A stretch of 64,000 bases of DNA from [Mycobacterium] nativiensis. Lineage in GTDB: Bacteria > Actinomycetota > Actinomycetes > Mycobacteriales > Mycobacteriaceae. Numbering within the stretch: the stretch's first letter is position 1; each line of letters begins with the position of its first letter. The stretch covers positions 3,448,044 to 3,512,043 of the forward strand of contig NZ_CP083986.1 of assembly GCF_020172685.1 (NCBI RefSeq). The letters run 5' to 3'. Below, in pieces: positions 8,858 through 18,366 of the stretch. Below the pieces are notes generated by a model that did no database searches, had not been told where the DNA came from, and saw only the letters and a list, made by a program, of their open reading frames with translations. Made by a program: the position numbers and the translations under genes.

Positions 8858-9841
8858 TCAGCCGCGCAGAGCGGTGCGGAATCTGTCTCGGTAGGCCTTC
8901 GGCGAGACGCCGAGGTGAGCGACGAACACCCGCCGGAGGGTTTCGGTGCTGCCGAAGCCCGCGAGGTGCGCGGTTTCGGTGACGGTGTGACCGGCGTCCA
9001 GGGCGGCACGGGCAGCGTCGACCCGGACCTTCTCGACGTAGTCGGCCGGCGTCATCCCCAGCTCGGACCGAAACAGCCGGGTCAGCTGCCGCGTACTGAG
9101 GCTGGCCCGTCTGGCGAGGGCGCTGACCCGGTGGTCCGCGCCGGGATCGGCGGCGATCGCGTCGGTAACCGCTCGCAGCGCGGACTGCGGCGGCGGATCG
9201 GACTCGACCAGCGTGGAGAACTGCGACTGGCCGCCCGCACGCTTGAGATAGACCACCAACCACCGGGCCACTGCGCGGACAAGCTCTGCGCCATAGTCCA
9301 TTTCGACCAACGCCAGCGCCAGGTCCATCCCCGCCGACACTCCGGCCGAGGTGAACACATCGCCGTCCCGGACGAAGATCGCGTCCGGCTCAACGGTGAT
9401 CTCGGGGAATGCGCGGGCAAACAACCGGACGTCATGCCAGTGGGTGGTGGCACGTCGGCCGTCCAGGAGACCGGCCTGCGCGAGTACGAATGACCCGGTG
9501 CAGACGGAGGCCAGCCGTCGGGTGCGACCCGCGACTGACCTGACCGCCTCCACGAGATCAGGATCGATCGCGCGGCTGGGCAGGTTATCGCTGCCGGCGA
9601 CCACGACGGTATCGGCGGACTCGATCGACGACAGGGCATCGGTGACGCCCAACCGCGTCCCTATCGAGGTGGTGACGTCACGCCCATCGACCGAGGCGAT
9701 CTTGATCCGGTAGTCGGCGCCGAAACGGTTGGCTTCGGCGAAGACCTCACCGGCTCCCGCTACGTCCAACATCGTCACATCGTCGAAGACGACGATCGCC
9801 ATGACCCTCGTCGGCGCGCTGGCGTCAGCCACGGGATTCAT
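8858..9841 (-). CDS. AraC-family regulator with DJ-1/PfpI-like N-terminal domain
   Basis: 327 residues. Residues about 13-180 form a class I glutamine-amidotransferase-like DJ-1/PfpI domain with the elbow cysteine Cys114 in SVCTGSF and a following TTHWHD. Residues about 225-325 contain two AraC helix-turn-helix units (VSALARRASLSTRQLTRLF and VTETAHLAGFGSTETLRRVF). This FtrA/GlxA-like group controls catabolic or stress genes. No obvious target operon is adjacent, except possibly the MFS porter 60 bp downstream on the same strand. Confidence 0.88.
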   Translation of the reverse strand: MNPVADASAPTRVMAIVVFDDVTMLDVAGAGEVFAEANRFGADYRIKIASVDGRDVTTSIGTRLGVTDALSSIESADTVVVAGSDNLPSRAIDPDLVEAVRSVAGRTRRLASVCTGSFVLAQAGLLDGRRATTHWHDVRLFARAFPEITVEPDAIFVRDGDVFTSAGVSAGMDLALALVEMDYGAELVRAVARWLVVYLKRAGGQSQFSTLVESDPPPQSALRAVTDAIAADPGADHRVSALARRASLSTRQLTRLFRSELGMTPADYVEKVRVDAARAALDAGHTVTETAHLAGFGSTETLRRVFVAHLGVSPKAYRDRFRTALRG

Positions 9842-9896
9842 TCTGTCGCAGCCACTGTGGCCGCACGGCTATCTGGCCACGATGCCCAGCGAACCT

Positions 9897-10883
<987 letters not shown>

Positions 10884-10908
10884 TCACCCACCGAAAGCTA
10901 GGCCTCCG

Positions 10909-10956
10909 ACACTACCCCTGGGGGGCGACAACCCGCGGCAGCACTAGAAGTTGTGT
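10909..10956 (-). promoter_or_regulatory. Paired NrdR-like boxes upstream of nrdF2
   Basis: Two 16-bp elements lie at 10909-10924 (acactacccctggggg) and 10941-10956 (gcactagaagttgtgt), exactly 32 bp apart, or about three helical turns. The distal box is close to the NrdR consensus acaCwAnATnTwgtgt; the proximal one keeps the acaCTA half. On the coding strand the proximal box overlaps a TAGTGT hexamer that could be the -10. NrdR is the ATP/dATP-sensing repressor of rnr genes and is not encoded in this window. Confidence 0.7.
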
Positions 10957-10968
10957 CTGCGTGTCGTG

Positions 10969-12480
10969 TCAGCCCACTCCGGAAAAACGGTACTCGCCCG
11001 CCCGCAACGAGCGGGTGGATTGCCAGTACTGCCAGGTCATCCCGCTCCACAGGGTCCGGTTGACACCGTGTTCGTCGAGGTACCAGCTGTTGCAGCCGCC
11101 GGTCATCCACACCGAGCCGGCCAGCTTGTCCTGCAACTCGGCGTTGTAGCGATCCTGGGCGGCCCGGCTGGGCGCCAGGGCCTGCGCGCCGGCCTTGTCG
11201 GCCGCGGCGATCGCCTGGGCGACGTAGCGGATCTGCGACTCGATCATGAAGACCACCGAGGTGTGGCCGAGTGCGGTGTTGGGCCCGAGCAGGAAGAACA
11301 GGTTGGGCATGTCGGCCACCGCGATGCCGCGGTGCGCCTGGACCCCCTCACGGTTCCAGCGCTCCACCAGATCCTCGCCATTAGGCCCGGTGATGCCGAC
11401 GTAGGTGTAGGAGTCGGTGACGTGGAATCCGGTAGCGTAGATGATGACGTCGGCCGCGTGTTCCACGTTGTCGGCGGTGACGATCCCGTCCCGGGTGATG
11501 CGGGCGATCCTGTCGGTGATCAGCGTCGTCGTCGGATCGGCCACTGCTCGGTAATAGTTGTTGCCGGAGTAGAGGATCCGCTTGCAGCCGGCCCGGTAAC
11601 GCGGAGTGAGCTTGCGGCGCAGGTCTTTGTCGCGGACCTGGCGACGGATGTTCAGCTTGCCGACCGCCTCGATCAGACGCAGCAGGCCGGGCCGCTTGGT
11701 CATCGCGAATCCGACGCCTTCGAGCGCCCAGTAGATGGCCGCCCGCACGGTGTAGCGCAGTCCGGGCACCACCACGAAGGCCTGGCGCACCGCACTGGGC
11801 AGCGGGTGGTGCGGCACCGGCACCACCCACGCCGGGGTGCGCTGGTAGAGCTGCAGTTCAGCAACCCGGTCGACGATCGCGGGCACGATCTGGATTGCGC
11901 TGGCGCCGGTTCCGATCACCGCGACCCGCTTACCGGTCAGGTCCACGGTGTGATCCCACTGTGCGGAATGGAATGCGGTACCGGCGAATTCGTCGATCCC
12001 GTCGATATCGGGCAATCGCGGGATGTGCAGGCCACCGACACCGGAGATCACGAACTGGGCTACATACTCCTGACCGTCGTCGGTGAACACATGCCAGCGG
12101 AATTCGTCGTCGTCCCACGCCGCGCGGGTCACCTTCGAACCGAACCGGATGTGGCGGCGCAGGTCGTACTTGTCGGTGACGTCCTTGAGGTAGTCCAGGA
12201 TCTCCGGCTGCGGGGAGAACAATCGGCTCCAAGTGGCCTTCGGCTCGAAGGAGAACGAGTAGAGGTGTGACGGCACGTCGCAGGCGCAGCCCGGATAGGT
12301 GTTGTCCCGCCACGTCCCGCCGATCTCGTCGGCCTTTTCCAACACGAGAAACTCCACGCCCTGCTTCTGCAACGCGATGGCCATGCCCAGGCCGGAGAAT
12401 CCGGTCCCGATGATGAGTGCGCGGGTGCGTACCGGCGTCCGGCGCCCGGCGTCCTCGGCGGTGTGATCGGTCAGCGTCAT
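10969..12480 (-). CDS. FAD/NADPH monooxygenase, Baeyer-Villiger type
   Basis: 503 residues. The N-terminal FAD Rossmann motif is GTGFSG (residues 25-30). The BVMO-like fingerprint is FAGTAFHSAQWD at about 165-177, and the second Rossmann (NADPH) motif is GTGASA. Members convert ketones to esters or lactones or oxidise hydrophobic drugs and sulfides. The position next to nrdF2 matches M. tuberculosis Rv3049c. The transcript is probably separate from the upstream DUF1214-like gene, because a 44-bp perfect palindrome lies between them. Confidence 0.9.
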   Translation of the reverse strand: MTLTDHTAEDAGRRTPVRTRALIIGTGFSGLGMAIALQKQGVEFLVLEKADEIGGTWRDNTYPGCACDVPSHLYSFSFEPKATWSRLFSPQPEILDYLKDVTDKYDLRRHIRFGSKVTRAAWDDDEFRWHVFTDDGQEYVAQFVISGVGGLHIPRLPDIDGIDEFAGTAFHSAQWDHTVDLTGKRVAVIGTGASAIQIVPAIVDRVAELQLYQRTPAWVVPVPHHPLPSAVRQAFVVVPGLRYTVRAAIYWALEGVGFAMTKRPGLLRLIEAVGKLNIRRQVRDKDLRRKLTPRYRAGCKRILYSGNNYYRAVADPTTTLITDRIARITRDGIVTADNVEHAADVIIYATGFHVTDSYTYVGITGPNGEDLVERWNREGVQAHRGIAVADMPNLFFLLGPNTALGHTSVVFMIESQIRYVAQAIAAADKAGAQALAPSRAAQDRYNAELQDKLAGSVWMTGGCNSWYLDEHGVNRTLWSGMTWQYWQSTRSLRAGEYRFSGVG

Positions 12481-12544
12481 CGCGCATCCCTCCCTTATGG
12501 GTATCGATGTTCAGTGTGTTTGCCGGACTGGGGTCCGTCAACGC

Positions 12545-12588
12545 CCGTGCCGCCTTCCCGCAGGAGCTCCTGCGGGAAGGCGGCACGG
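12545..12588. terminator. 44-bp perfect palindrome, probable terminator/cruciform
   Basis: The two 22-bp arms (12545-12566 and 12567-12588) are exact reverse complements with no spacer; the centre is gcaggagctcctgc. The palindrome lies 19 bp after the stop of the DUF1214-like gene and 64 bp before the monooxygenase start on the same strand, so termination is the simplest role. There is no T-run, and the lack of a loop is unusual. Confidence 0.7.
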
Positions 12589-12606
12589 TGCGTGGTTGCT
12601 CTCGGA

Positions 12607-14562
12607 TCAGCCCAGCAGGGCAGCCATCACCTGGTGGTTGAGGTCGACCAGTGAATCCATCAGCGGTGAGTACGGGCTCAGGTCGAAACTGTTGCCGGCG
12701 TGCAGGATTCCGGTTGACATGTCGTCGCGCGCGTTGAGCAGGCCCGCGATAATGCCGGTGGCCGGGTCCTCCCAGGCCGTATCGAAGACCGTCCCCAGCC
12801 TTTCCAGACCACCGGTCAGCGTTGTCCAGGCCTGTGTCAGGTCGCCGGAACTGAAGTCGCCCTGCAAACCCTGCCAGGTCTGGTCCGCGACGGCCTTCGA
12901 ACTCATCATGGCCAGCAGCATCGGCAACTCGATATCTTTGAACGCCAACGGCAGATTGCCGACGAACGCCGCCATGGCACCGGCCGGGTTGGTCAGGAAC
13001 TCCGAGCCGACGGCGTCCAGGTTCGGCATCAGCGCAGGGTCGCTCAGCCGGTCCCAGACCGTCGGCGCATCAGCCTGGCTGCCGAAGATCTGGGTGAACG
13101 CGTCGTGGCCCATCGCAGCCTCGATCTGGTTCTGCAGCAGGTTAGCCCCCAGCCAGTTGATGTTGTGGTCCTGGTCCTGGGTGTAGTTCCAGTTGAGTAA
13201 CCGTTCGTGCAGCAGCGCGGCTTGCTCCTCGGGGCTGATGACCGGTGTGTCCGCCGGGAGATGGCTCTTGACGTCCGCGATGTTGACGACCTCGGCGTGT
13301 ACGGCGGTGCTCGGCGGAGCGGTCGCCACGTCCTGCCAGCGCACTCCGAGCATTCCGTTGGCCAGGCCGCCGTTATTGATCCAGTTGGCGACACCGGGGT
13401 CTTTGCTGCTGACAACGTAGTAGGTGTAGCCGTCGGGGTCCGCGAAGGTGTCGGTGCTGTTCAGGCTGCCCTGCGCGGTCACGATCGGAACGTTCTGGCC
13501 CCACGCGTTGGCGAGCTCGAGGCCCGAGTATCCAGCGTCGATGTTGGGCACCTTGATGATCAGCGCCTGATCAGCGTCCAGCTGGAAGTGGCCAAAGGTA
13601 CTCAGCTGGCCAGGCATGAGTCCGTTGATCGATGAGGTGGAGGATGCGACGGGGGTCATCCAGTTGGGCGGAAGCGAATCGGGGATTTTGGTCTGGTCGT
13701 AGTAGACGCCGTCCGCGTTCGTGATCGGCATGTCTTTGGCGACAGCGGTCAGCAGCGATGAAAGCTGACTGTCCGACAGGAACGGCAGTGTGTAGGTCGG
13801 TGCAACACCATCTTGCTGGATAGAAAATGAGTCGTGCGGCAATCCGCTGTTGCCAATGGTGTTGCGAATAAGCATGTTCTCAGCGCCGGTCGTGTCGATC
13901 CAGTTTCCCGACTGTGGCGTGGAGCTGAAGGTGACCGTGTAGCTGCCGTCCGCATTGGGCGTCGCACCCGACAGATCAAGTACGTGCCCAGTGGGTTCCC
14001 ATCCCTGAGTCGAGCCGATCGTCCCGGACAACGTCGTGAACGTGACATCGACGCTTCCGGGACCGGGATGGACCGTCATCGTGTAGGTGCCATCCGCGTT
14101 GATCGGGATCACGCCGTACTGGTTGTCGGGGTTCACCAGGATGTAGAACCCGCCCGGGTCGGTGGAGTTGGCGTCCCACGGGAGCCCGATCAGCCAGGGT
14201 ATTCCGGTATTCGGGTTGAACATCTGGCCGTACTCCGAAATGAGATCAGTCGACGCGAGGTTCTGAACGTATTGCGGCAGTGAAGAAAGATCCGACGGGA
14301 GGATGAACGGGTAGTTGCTGTTGGTGTCGGTGACCTGGTGTTGCGCGTCAAGCAACTGGTCGATGATCGATTGCATAGCTCCCGACGGCGCCATCTCGGC
14401 GACCGCGTGGGGGGTTGCCAACGTCATCGCCAACGCCGCGGCAACCGCCCCCGGCGCCATGGCGGCGACGACGCGCAGTCGCTGCCGTGCTCGGCGGCGA
14501 CGGGCTGCCTTGCAGTTGGCGCGTTCGACGGCTGCTCGTTGGGTGGATCCGATGCGCGACAT
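12607..14562 (-). CDS. Large exported protein resembling DUF1214 proteins
   Basis: 651 residues. A long basic n-region (about residues 1-30, with RRRRARQRLR) leads into a hydrophobic stretch ending near ATPHAVA, consistent with Sec or Tat export. The region DNQYGVIPINADGTYTMTV followed by GNWIDTTGAENMLIRNT resembles the beta-rich DUF1214 domain, whose function is unknown. The C-terminal half is unassigned. The start at 14562 is set by ggagg 7 bases upstream; an upstream in-frame start lacks this. It is divergent from a PucR-type regulator. Confidence 0.7.
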   Translation of the reverse strand: MSRIGSTQRAAVERANCKAARRRRARQRLRVVAAMAPGAVAAALAMTLATPHAVAEMAPSGAMQSIIDQLLDAQHQVTDTNSNYPFILPSDLSSLPQYVQNLASTDLISEYGQMFNPNTGIPWLIGLPWDANSTDPGGFYILVNPDNQYGVIPINADGTYTMTVHPGPGSVDVTFTTLSGTIGSTQGWEPTGHVLDLSGATPNADGSYTVTFSSTPQSGNWIDTTGAENMLIRNTIGNSGLPHDSFSIQQDGVAPTYTLPFLSDSQLSSLLTAVAKDMPITNADGVYYDQTKIPDSLPPNWMTPVASSTSSINGLMPGQLSTFGHFQLDADQALIIKVPNIDAGYSGLELANAWGQNVPIVTAQGSLNSTDTFADPDGYTYYVVSSKDPGVANWINNGGLANGMLGVRWQDVATAPPSTAVHAEVVNIADVKSHLPADTPVISPEEQAALLHERLLNWNYTQDQDHNINWLGANLLQNQIEAAMGHDAFTQIFGSQADAPTVWDRLSDPALMPNLDAVGSEFLTNPAGAMAAFVGNLPLAFKDIELPMLLAMMSSKAVADQTWQGLQGDFSSGDLTQAWTTLTGGLERLGTVFDTAWEDPATGIIAGLLNARDDMSTGILHAGNSFDLSPYSPLMDSLVDLNHQVMAALLG

Positions 14563-14687
14563 GAAGGTCCTCCGGTGTGTCTGGTCAAGGCGCTCTGTGA
14601 CGACTGTCACCTGATAGCGACCTGATTGTTCGTCGCGCTGACCGACCCACGAAAGAGCATTTCGCACCGAATCGGCCGGAGCGCCGA

Positions 14688-14714
14688 TGCATGATGCACC
14701 ACCGGCACTATGCT
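14688..14714 (+). promoter_or_regulatory. Leaderless promoter and small palindrome ahead of the PucR gene
   Basis: An 11-bp palindrome tgcatgatgca (14688-14698) is followed by TATGCT (14709-14714), placed 6 bases before ATG 14721. Transcription would start at or next to the start codon, so the message is probably leaderless. The palindrome is a candidate autoregulatory site. Confidence 0.45.
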
Positions 14715-14720
14715 CGGCCG

Positions 14721-15950
14721 ATGGATTGGGAGCGTCCGTCCGAGCGGGTGTGCGAGCTGATCCGGCAAGGTGTCCAGACGATCGTCAACGCTGCCCCGGA
14801 GGCCCTCGACGAGCTGCACGAAGCGACGCTGTCGGCCGTGTACACCCGGGCTATCGCCGACGATCCAGTCCTCGCCGAAGGAATTCGTCGCAGCAATCGG
14901 TCCAACCTGCTGCACTGGGCGGCCGCCAACCTCAGCCATCCCGGTGAGCCGGTGCCGGCAAATCTCGCGGCGGAGTCACTGGTGATCGTCCGCGACGCGT
15001 TTCGGCGCGGCCTCGACGAGTCGGCGGTGCTGGATGCCTATCGGGTCGGGACCAATGTGGTCTGGCGGTCCTGGATGAATGCCGCGTTCTCCCTGACCCG
15101 TGACCCCGACGAACTCAATGAGCTGCTCGACGTGTCGGCTCTATCCATGACGTCATTCATCGACGCCACGATCGCCGGGATCTGCCAACAGATGCAGGTC
15201 GAGCGCGAGGCACTTACCCGGGGAACCCACGCCGAACGACGGGAGACCGTCGCGCTGATCCTGGACGGCGCGGCGATCACCAGACAGCGCGCCGAGAGCC
15301 GGCTCGGCTACCGGCTGGAACAAAGCCACACCGCCATCGTGATCTGGGGCAATGAATCCACCACCGACCTAGCCGATCTCGACGCCGCCGCCGACGCGCT
15401 GACGCGTACCGACGACGGTCAGCGCGCGTTGTCGGTGCTGGCCAGCGCGGCCACCCGCTGGGTGTGGATTCCCGGGCCCGCCGGCCCGGACCTGGCAGGA
15501 ATTGTCGCCACGGTGGACAGCCTGCCGGGGGTACAGATCGCGGTGGGGACGACAGCGGCCGGCATCGACGGATTCCGGCGCAGCCATCTCGACGCCCTCA
15601 CGACGCAACGCGTGATGGTGCGGCTTGGCTCCACCCAGCGCGTCGCCAGGTTCACCGATATCGAACTGGTGGCGCTGATCAGCGTCGAACCGGAACAGGT
15701 GGACCGGTTCATCACCCATACACTCGGCGACTTTGCCTCGGCCGACGCCGAACTACAACAATCAGTTCTCACGTTCATCCATCAGCAGTGCAACGCCGCG
15801 CGAGCAGCCGAACGGATGTTCCTACACCGAAATACGTTGCTGCGCAGGCTTGCCCGCGCCGACGAGTTGTTGCCGACACCGGTGGCCGACAACAGCGTGC
15901 GGGTGGCAGTGGCGTTGGAGGCGCTGCGCTGGCGCGGCCGCACAGGTTAG
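14721..15950 (+). CDS. PucR/CdaR-family transcriptional regulator
   Basis: 409 residues. The N-terminal region is helical, a degenerate GGDEF-like central domain spans about 160-290, and the C-terminal PucR helix-turn-helix contains FIHQQCNAARAAERMFLHRNTLLRRL. Such regulators often control catabolism of purines, amino acids or aromatic compounds. The start at 14721 follows a -10-like TATGCT. It is flanked by the divergent DUF1214-like gene and the convergent PE-PPE hydrolase, so either could be a target. Confidence 0.85.
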   Translation: MDWERPSERVCELIRQGVQTIVNAAPEALDELHEATLSAVYTRAIADDPVLAEGIRRSNRSNLLHWAAANLSHPGEPVPANLAAESLVIVRDAFRRGLDESAVLDAYRVGTNVVWRSWMNAAFSLTRDPDELNELLDVSALSMTSFIDATIAGICQQMQVEREALTRGTHAERRETVALILDGAAITRQRAESRLGYRLEQSHTAIVIWGNESTTDLADLDAAADALTRTDDGQRALSVLASAATRWVWIPGPAGPDLAGIVATVDSLPGVQIAVGTTAAGIDGFRRSHLDALTTQRVMVRLGSTQRVARFTDIELVALISVEPEQVDRFITHTLGDFASADAELQQSVLTFIHQQCNAARAAERMFLHRNTLLRRLARADELLPTPVADNSVRVAVALEALRWRGRTG

Positions 15951-15980
15951 CGCCGGACCATGGCGCGCTGCCCCAAACGG

Positions 15981-17507
15981 TCAGCCGAACAGGCCCGCCA
16001 ATTCCGCCTGAATCTGGGACGTAGCGTGCATGATCCCGATCAACTCGAAGCCCGCCGCCAGCGACCCCAGCCCGGTGGCGGCGGCCAGTGGAAGACCGAT
16101 CGCGTCGAGGAGGTTCCCCTGGGAGAGTTCGGAGAAGAAGACCTGGGCCATGGCGGCCGGCAGGGTGGTGGTCAGTGCATTGAGGATGTCCCCGGTCACC
16201 ATCAACGCCCCATTGACCGCCGAGACCGAGCCGCCGACCGCGTTGGCGATCTCGAGGAGGCTGGGCATCGTGAACGCAGCAATGTCCACGCCCGTGTCGG
16301 GCCCGTCCGCAACGGCTGACGACAACGAACCCAAGTCTTGAACGAAATCCTGCCAACCCTGTTGCGCGCCGTTGACCAGGGCCGTCCAGACATCCATGGG
16401 GTTGACGTCCGGGAACAACCCCAAAGTGGTGGGTACGTTTGCCGGCCCCGCGTCCCAGCCGTGTTCGATCTGCCCGTAGCCCAGGTTGACCAGCACCCGC
16501 AGGGATGGCTGCACCAGGTCGGCGATCGCGTTCCCGAATGGGCTGCCGCGGAACGGCTCCAGCAGGGGAAGGTTCTCGGTCGGGATCATCCAGTAGTTGG
16601 TCGCGGTACTCGCCGTCACGCCGTCGGGCAGCTCACCGACATAGTCCACCGAGCCCGGCAGCAGAATCGCGTTGGCGAGCTGGCCATCAGGTGTCATCGG
16701 CAGCATCGGGTACTGGTTGTGCGTGTAGAGGATCCCAGCCACCGCATTGAGGTTGGCAAGCATATTCAGCGGGTAGCGCGGAAAGTCGGCAAACCCGTCG
16801 TACTCCAGCGTGTAATTGTTGGTCGCCCAGGGACCGTCCGGGGTTGCGCCATTGAGGGTCAAACCCAGTGAGGCAATGGGCACCGACCCACCGAACTCCG
16901 GCAGATTGAAGATCTGCATCAGCCCGCCGTTGGGGGTGTTCGGGTTGCCCAGAAACGTGAACGTCAGCTGATCTGCGTCCGGCCGTTGATCAGCGGGCAA
17001 CGCGAGATACTGCCGCATCAGCAGCGTGTCGATCGAGGCGCTTTGCGAGTAGCCGTAGAGGTTGACCGCATGACCCAACTCGAACTGCTTGTCGACGGCG
17101 AGCTGCAGCATCGTCAATCCCTGCGCCATCGAAACGTCCAGCGGCAAAGTCTTGACACCGGTGAACGGCTGCAGTCCCTCCGGCGTGAACAGGGCCTGCG
17201 GGGTGAACCCGGGATGCAGCGGCTGAATGAAGCGCTCGTTTACCGCGTCAATGTAGTCCTGGTGCGGTATCGGAATACCGCTGCCGCCGAACACGATCGA
17301 GCAACCGAATACGCCCACCTCCATGCATGCGTACGGGTCACCCGGCGGACCCCCGAACGGGAAGGTGGGCAACGCCGTCGGCGAAACCGCCGACGCCGTG
17401 GTTACCGCGGGCGCCGCTGTCGCCTGCGTCGCCGGCACGACCAGTGCTGCTGCGGTGACCGCCGACAGGAGTCCTGAACCCATCCGGCAGGCGTGCTTGT
17501 GCGTCAT
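15981..17507 (-). CDS. Secreted PE-PPE domain serine hydrolase (second copy)
   Basis: 508 residues. It has a clear signal peptide (hydrophobic about 10-25, cleavage near TQATA-AP), then a PE-PPE alpha/beta-hydrolase with nucleophile elbow GYSQSAS (Ser154) and the blocks YDGFADFPRYPLN and NVPTTLGLFPDVNP. It shares domain plan and several motifs with the gene at 229-1767. Like that one, it has a Sec-type leader instead of a PE or PPE N-terminal domain. Probable cell-envelope esterase, substrate unknown. A tataaaaggctga element precedes the ATG. Confidence 0.87.
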   Translation of the reverse strand: MTHKHACRMGSGLLSAVTAAALVVPATQATAAPAVTTASAVSPTALPTFPFGGPPGDPYACMEVGVFGCSIVFGGSGIPIPHQDYIDAVNERFIQPLHPGFTPQALFTPEGLQPFTGVKTLPLDVSMAQGLTMLQLAVDKQFELGHAVNLYGYSQSASIDTLLMRQYLALPADQRPDADQLTFTFLGNPNTPNGGLMQIFNLPEFGGSVPIASLGLTLNGATPDGPWATNNYTLEYDGFADFPRYPLNMLANLNAVAGILYTHNQYPMLPMTPDGQLANAILLPGSVDYVGELPDGVTASTATNYWMIPTENLPLLEPFRGSPFGNAIADLVQPSLRVLVNLGYGQIEHGWDAGPANVPTTLGLFPDVNPMDVWTALVNGAQQGWQDFVQDLGSLSSAVADGPDTGVDIAAFTMPSLLEIANAVGGSVSAVNGALMVTGDILNALTTTLPAAMAQVFFSELSQGNLLDAIGLPLAAATGLGSLAAGFELIGIMHATSQIQAELAGLFG

Positions 17508-17562
17508 TCAGCCTTTTATACGGCATCTATCAGGTTTCGGGCGGAATTCAGGCAGATCGCGA

Positions 17563-18300
17563 TCAGGCGACCGGTTGACTCCGGACCGCCGACTGGATCG
17601 GCTGATCGGGGTCCATCACGATGCCGAGGTTCTGGGCGATGCCACCGACGACGCTGATCATGATCGTCGTCAGGTAGTCCACGAACGTGTCGCGGGGCAT
17701 GCGCCGCGGGCTGTCCAATTCCGGCCCGAGCCACCAATCAGTGGCCGAGGTCGCGCTGCCGAAAGCGGCGAATGCGGCCAGGTCCAGCGCCCCGCGGTTG
17801 AGGTCCAGGTCCTGCAGTTCGTTGTTGATCATCTCGGCCATCGCCAGGGTGATGGTCCGGCCTTCGTTGAGTGCCCGCATCCTCGACTCGGCCTGCGCGC
17901 GCGCCCGGCCCTGGATGAAGAACCGCAGCACATTTGGGTGCTCGTCGACCAGGGCGACGTACTCTTCGACACTGCGCTGGACGATGTCGCGCAGCGAGTT
18001 GGTGGCGACGTCGATGGAGGCGAAGATCGCCGTCCACAGGTCGTCGCGCAGCCGAGCCCCGACCGCCTCGAACAGGTCGTCCTTGTCGGCAAAATGGCGG
18101 TAGATCTTGGGCTTGGCGGTGCCGGCTTCCTCGGCGATCTGCCGCACGCTCACATCGGGCCCGAGCCGGTCGATGGACCGGAAGGCGGCATCGACGATCT
18201 CGCGGCGGACCTTTTTGCGGTGTTCGCGCCAACGCTCGCTGCGCGCGTCGATCTTCTGCCCACCGTTTTCGGCCGGCGTGGGTCTCGTCGTTCCGCGCAC
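17563..18300 (-). CDS. TetR-family regulator
   Basis: 245 residues. The helix-turn-helix is near residues 30-75 (VSVRQIAEEAGTAKPKIYRHFADKDDLFEAV), followed by a helical C-terminal ligand domain. GTG 18300 is preferred because TAAGGT (18308-18313, coding strand) stands 7 bases ahead, implying a leaderless message; GTG 18309 would overlap that hexamer. The open frame continues far upstream, but only as antisense to the flavoprotein gene. It is divergent from the geranylgeranyl-reductase-family gene, its likely target. Confidence 0.88.
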   Translation of the reverse strand: MRGTTRPTPAENGGQKIDARSERWREHRKKVRREIVDAAFRSIDRLGPDVSVRQIAEEAGTAKPKIYRHFADKDDLFEAVGARLRDDLWTAIFASIDVATNSLRDIVQRSVEEYVALVDEHPNVLRFFIQGRARAQAESRMRALNEGRTITLAMAEMINNELQDLDLNRGALDLAAFAAFGSATSATDWWLGPELDSPRRMPRDTFVDYLTTIMISVVGGIAQNLGIVMDPDQPIQSAVRSQPVA

Positions 18301-18307
18301 GTCAAGC

Positions 18308-18359
18308 ACCTTACAGCGTTGCCGTCGCTGACCTGGGCAGACCGGCCGTCGGCTAACAT
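18308..18359. promoter_or_regulatory. Back-to-back leaderless promoters
   Basis: TAAGGT on the minus strand (18308-18313) serves the TetR gene, and TAACAT on the plus strand (18354-18359) serves the flavoprotein gene. Each lies 7 bases from a GTG start codon. The 66-bp region is therefore a compact divergent promoter. Confidence 0.5.
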
Positions 18360-18366
18360 CGCCGCT

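Noticed and set aside
17323..18366. Long N-terminal extension of the geranylgeranyl-reductase-family frame
   Set aside because: It runs antisense through the TetR and PE-PPE genes and has no similarity; the FAD motif should be near the N-terminus and a -10 sits at 18354-18359.
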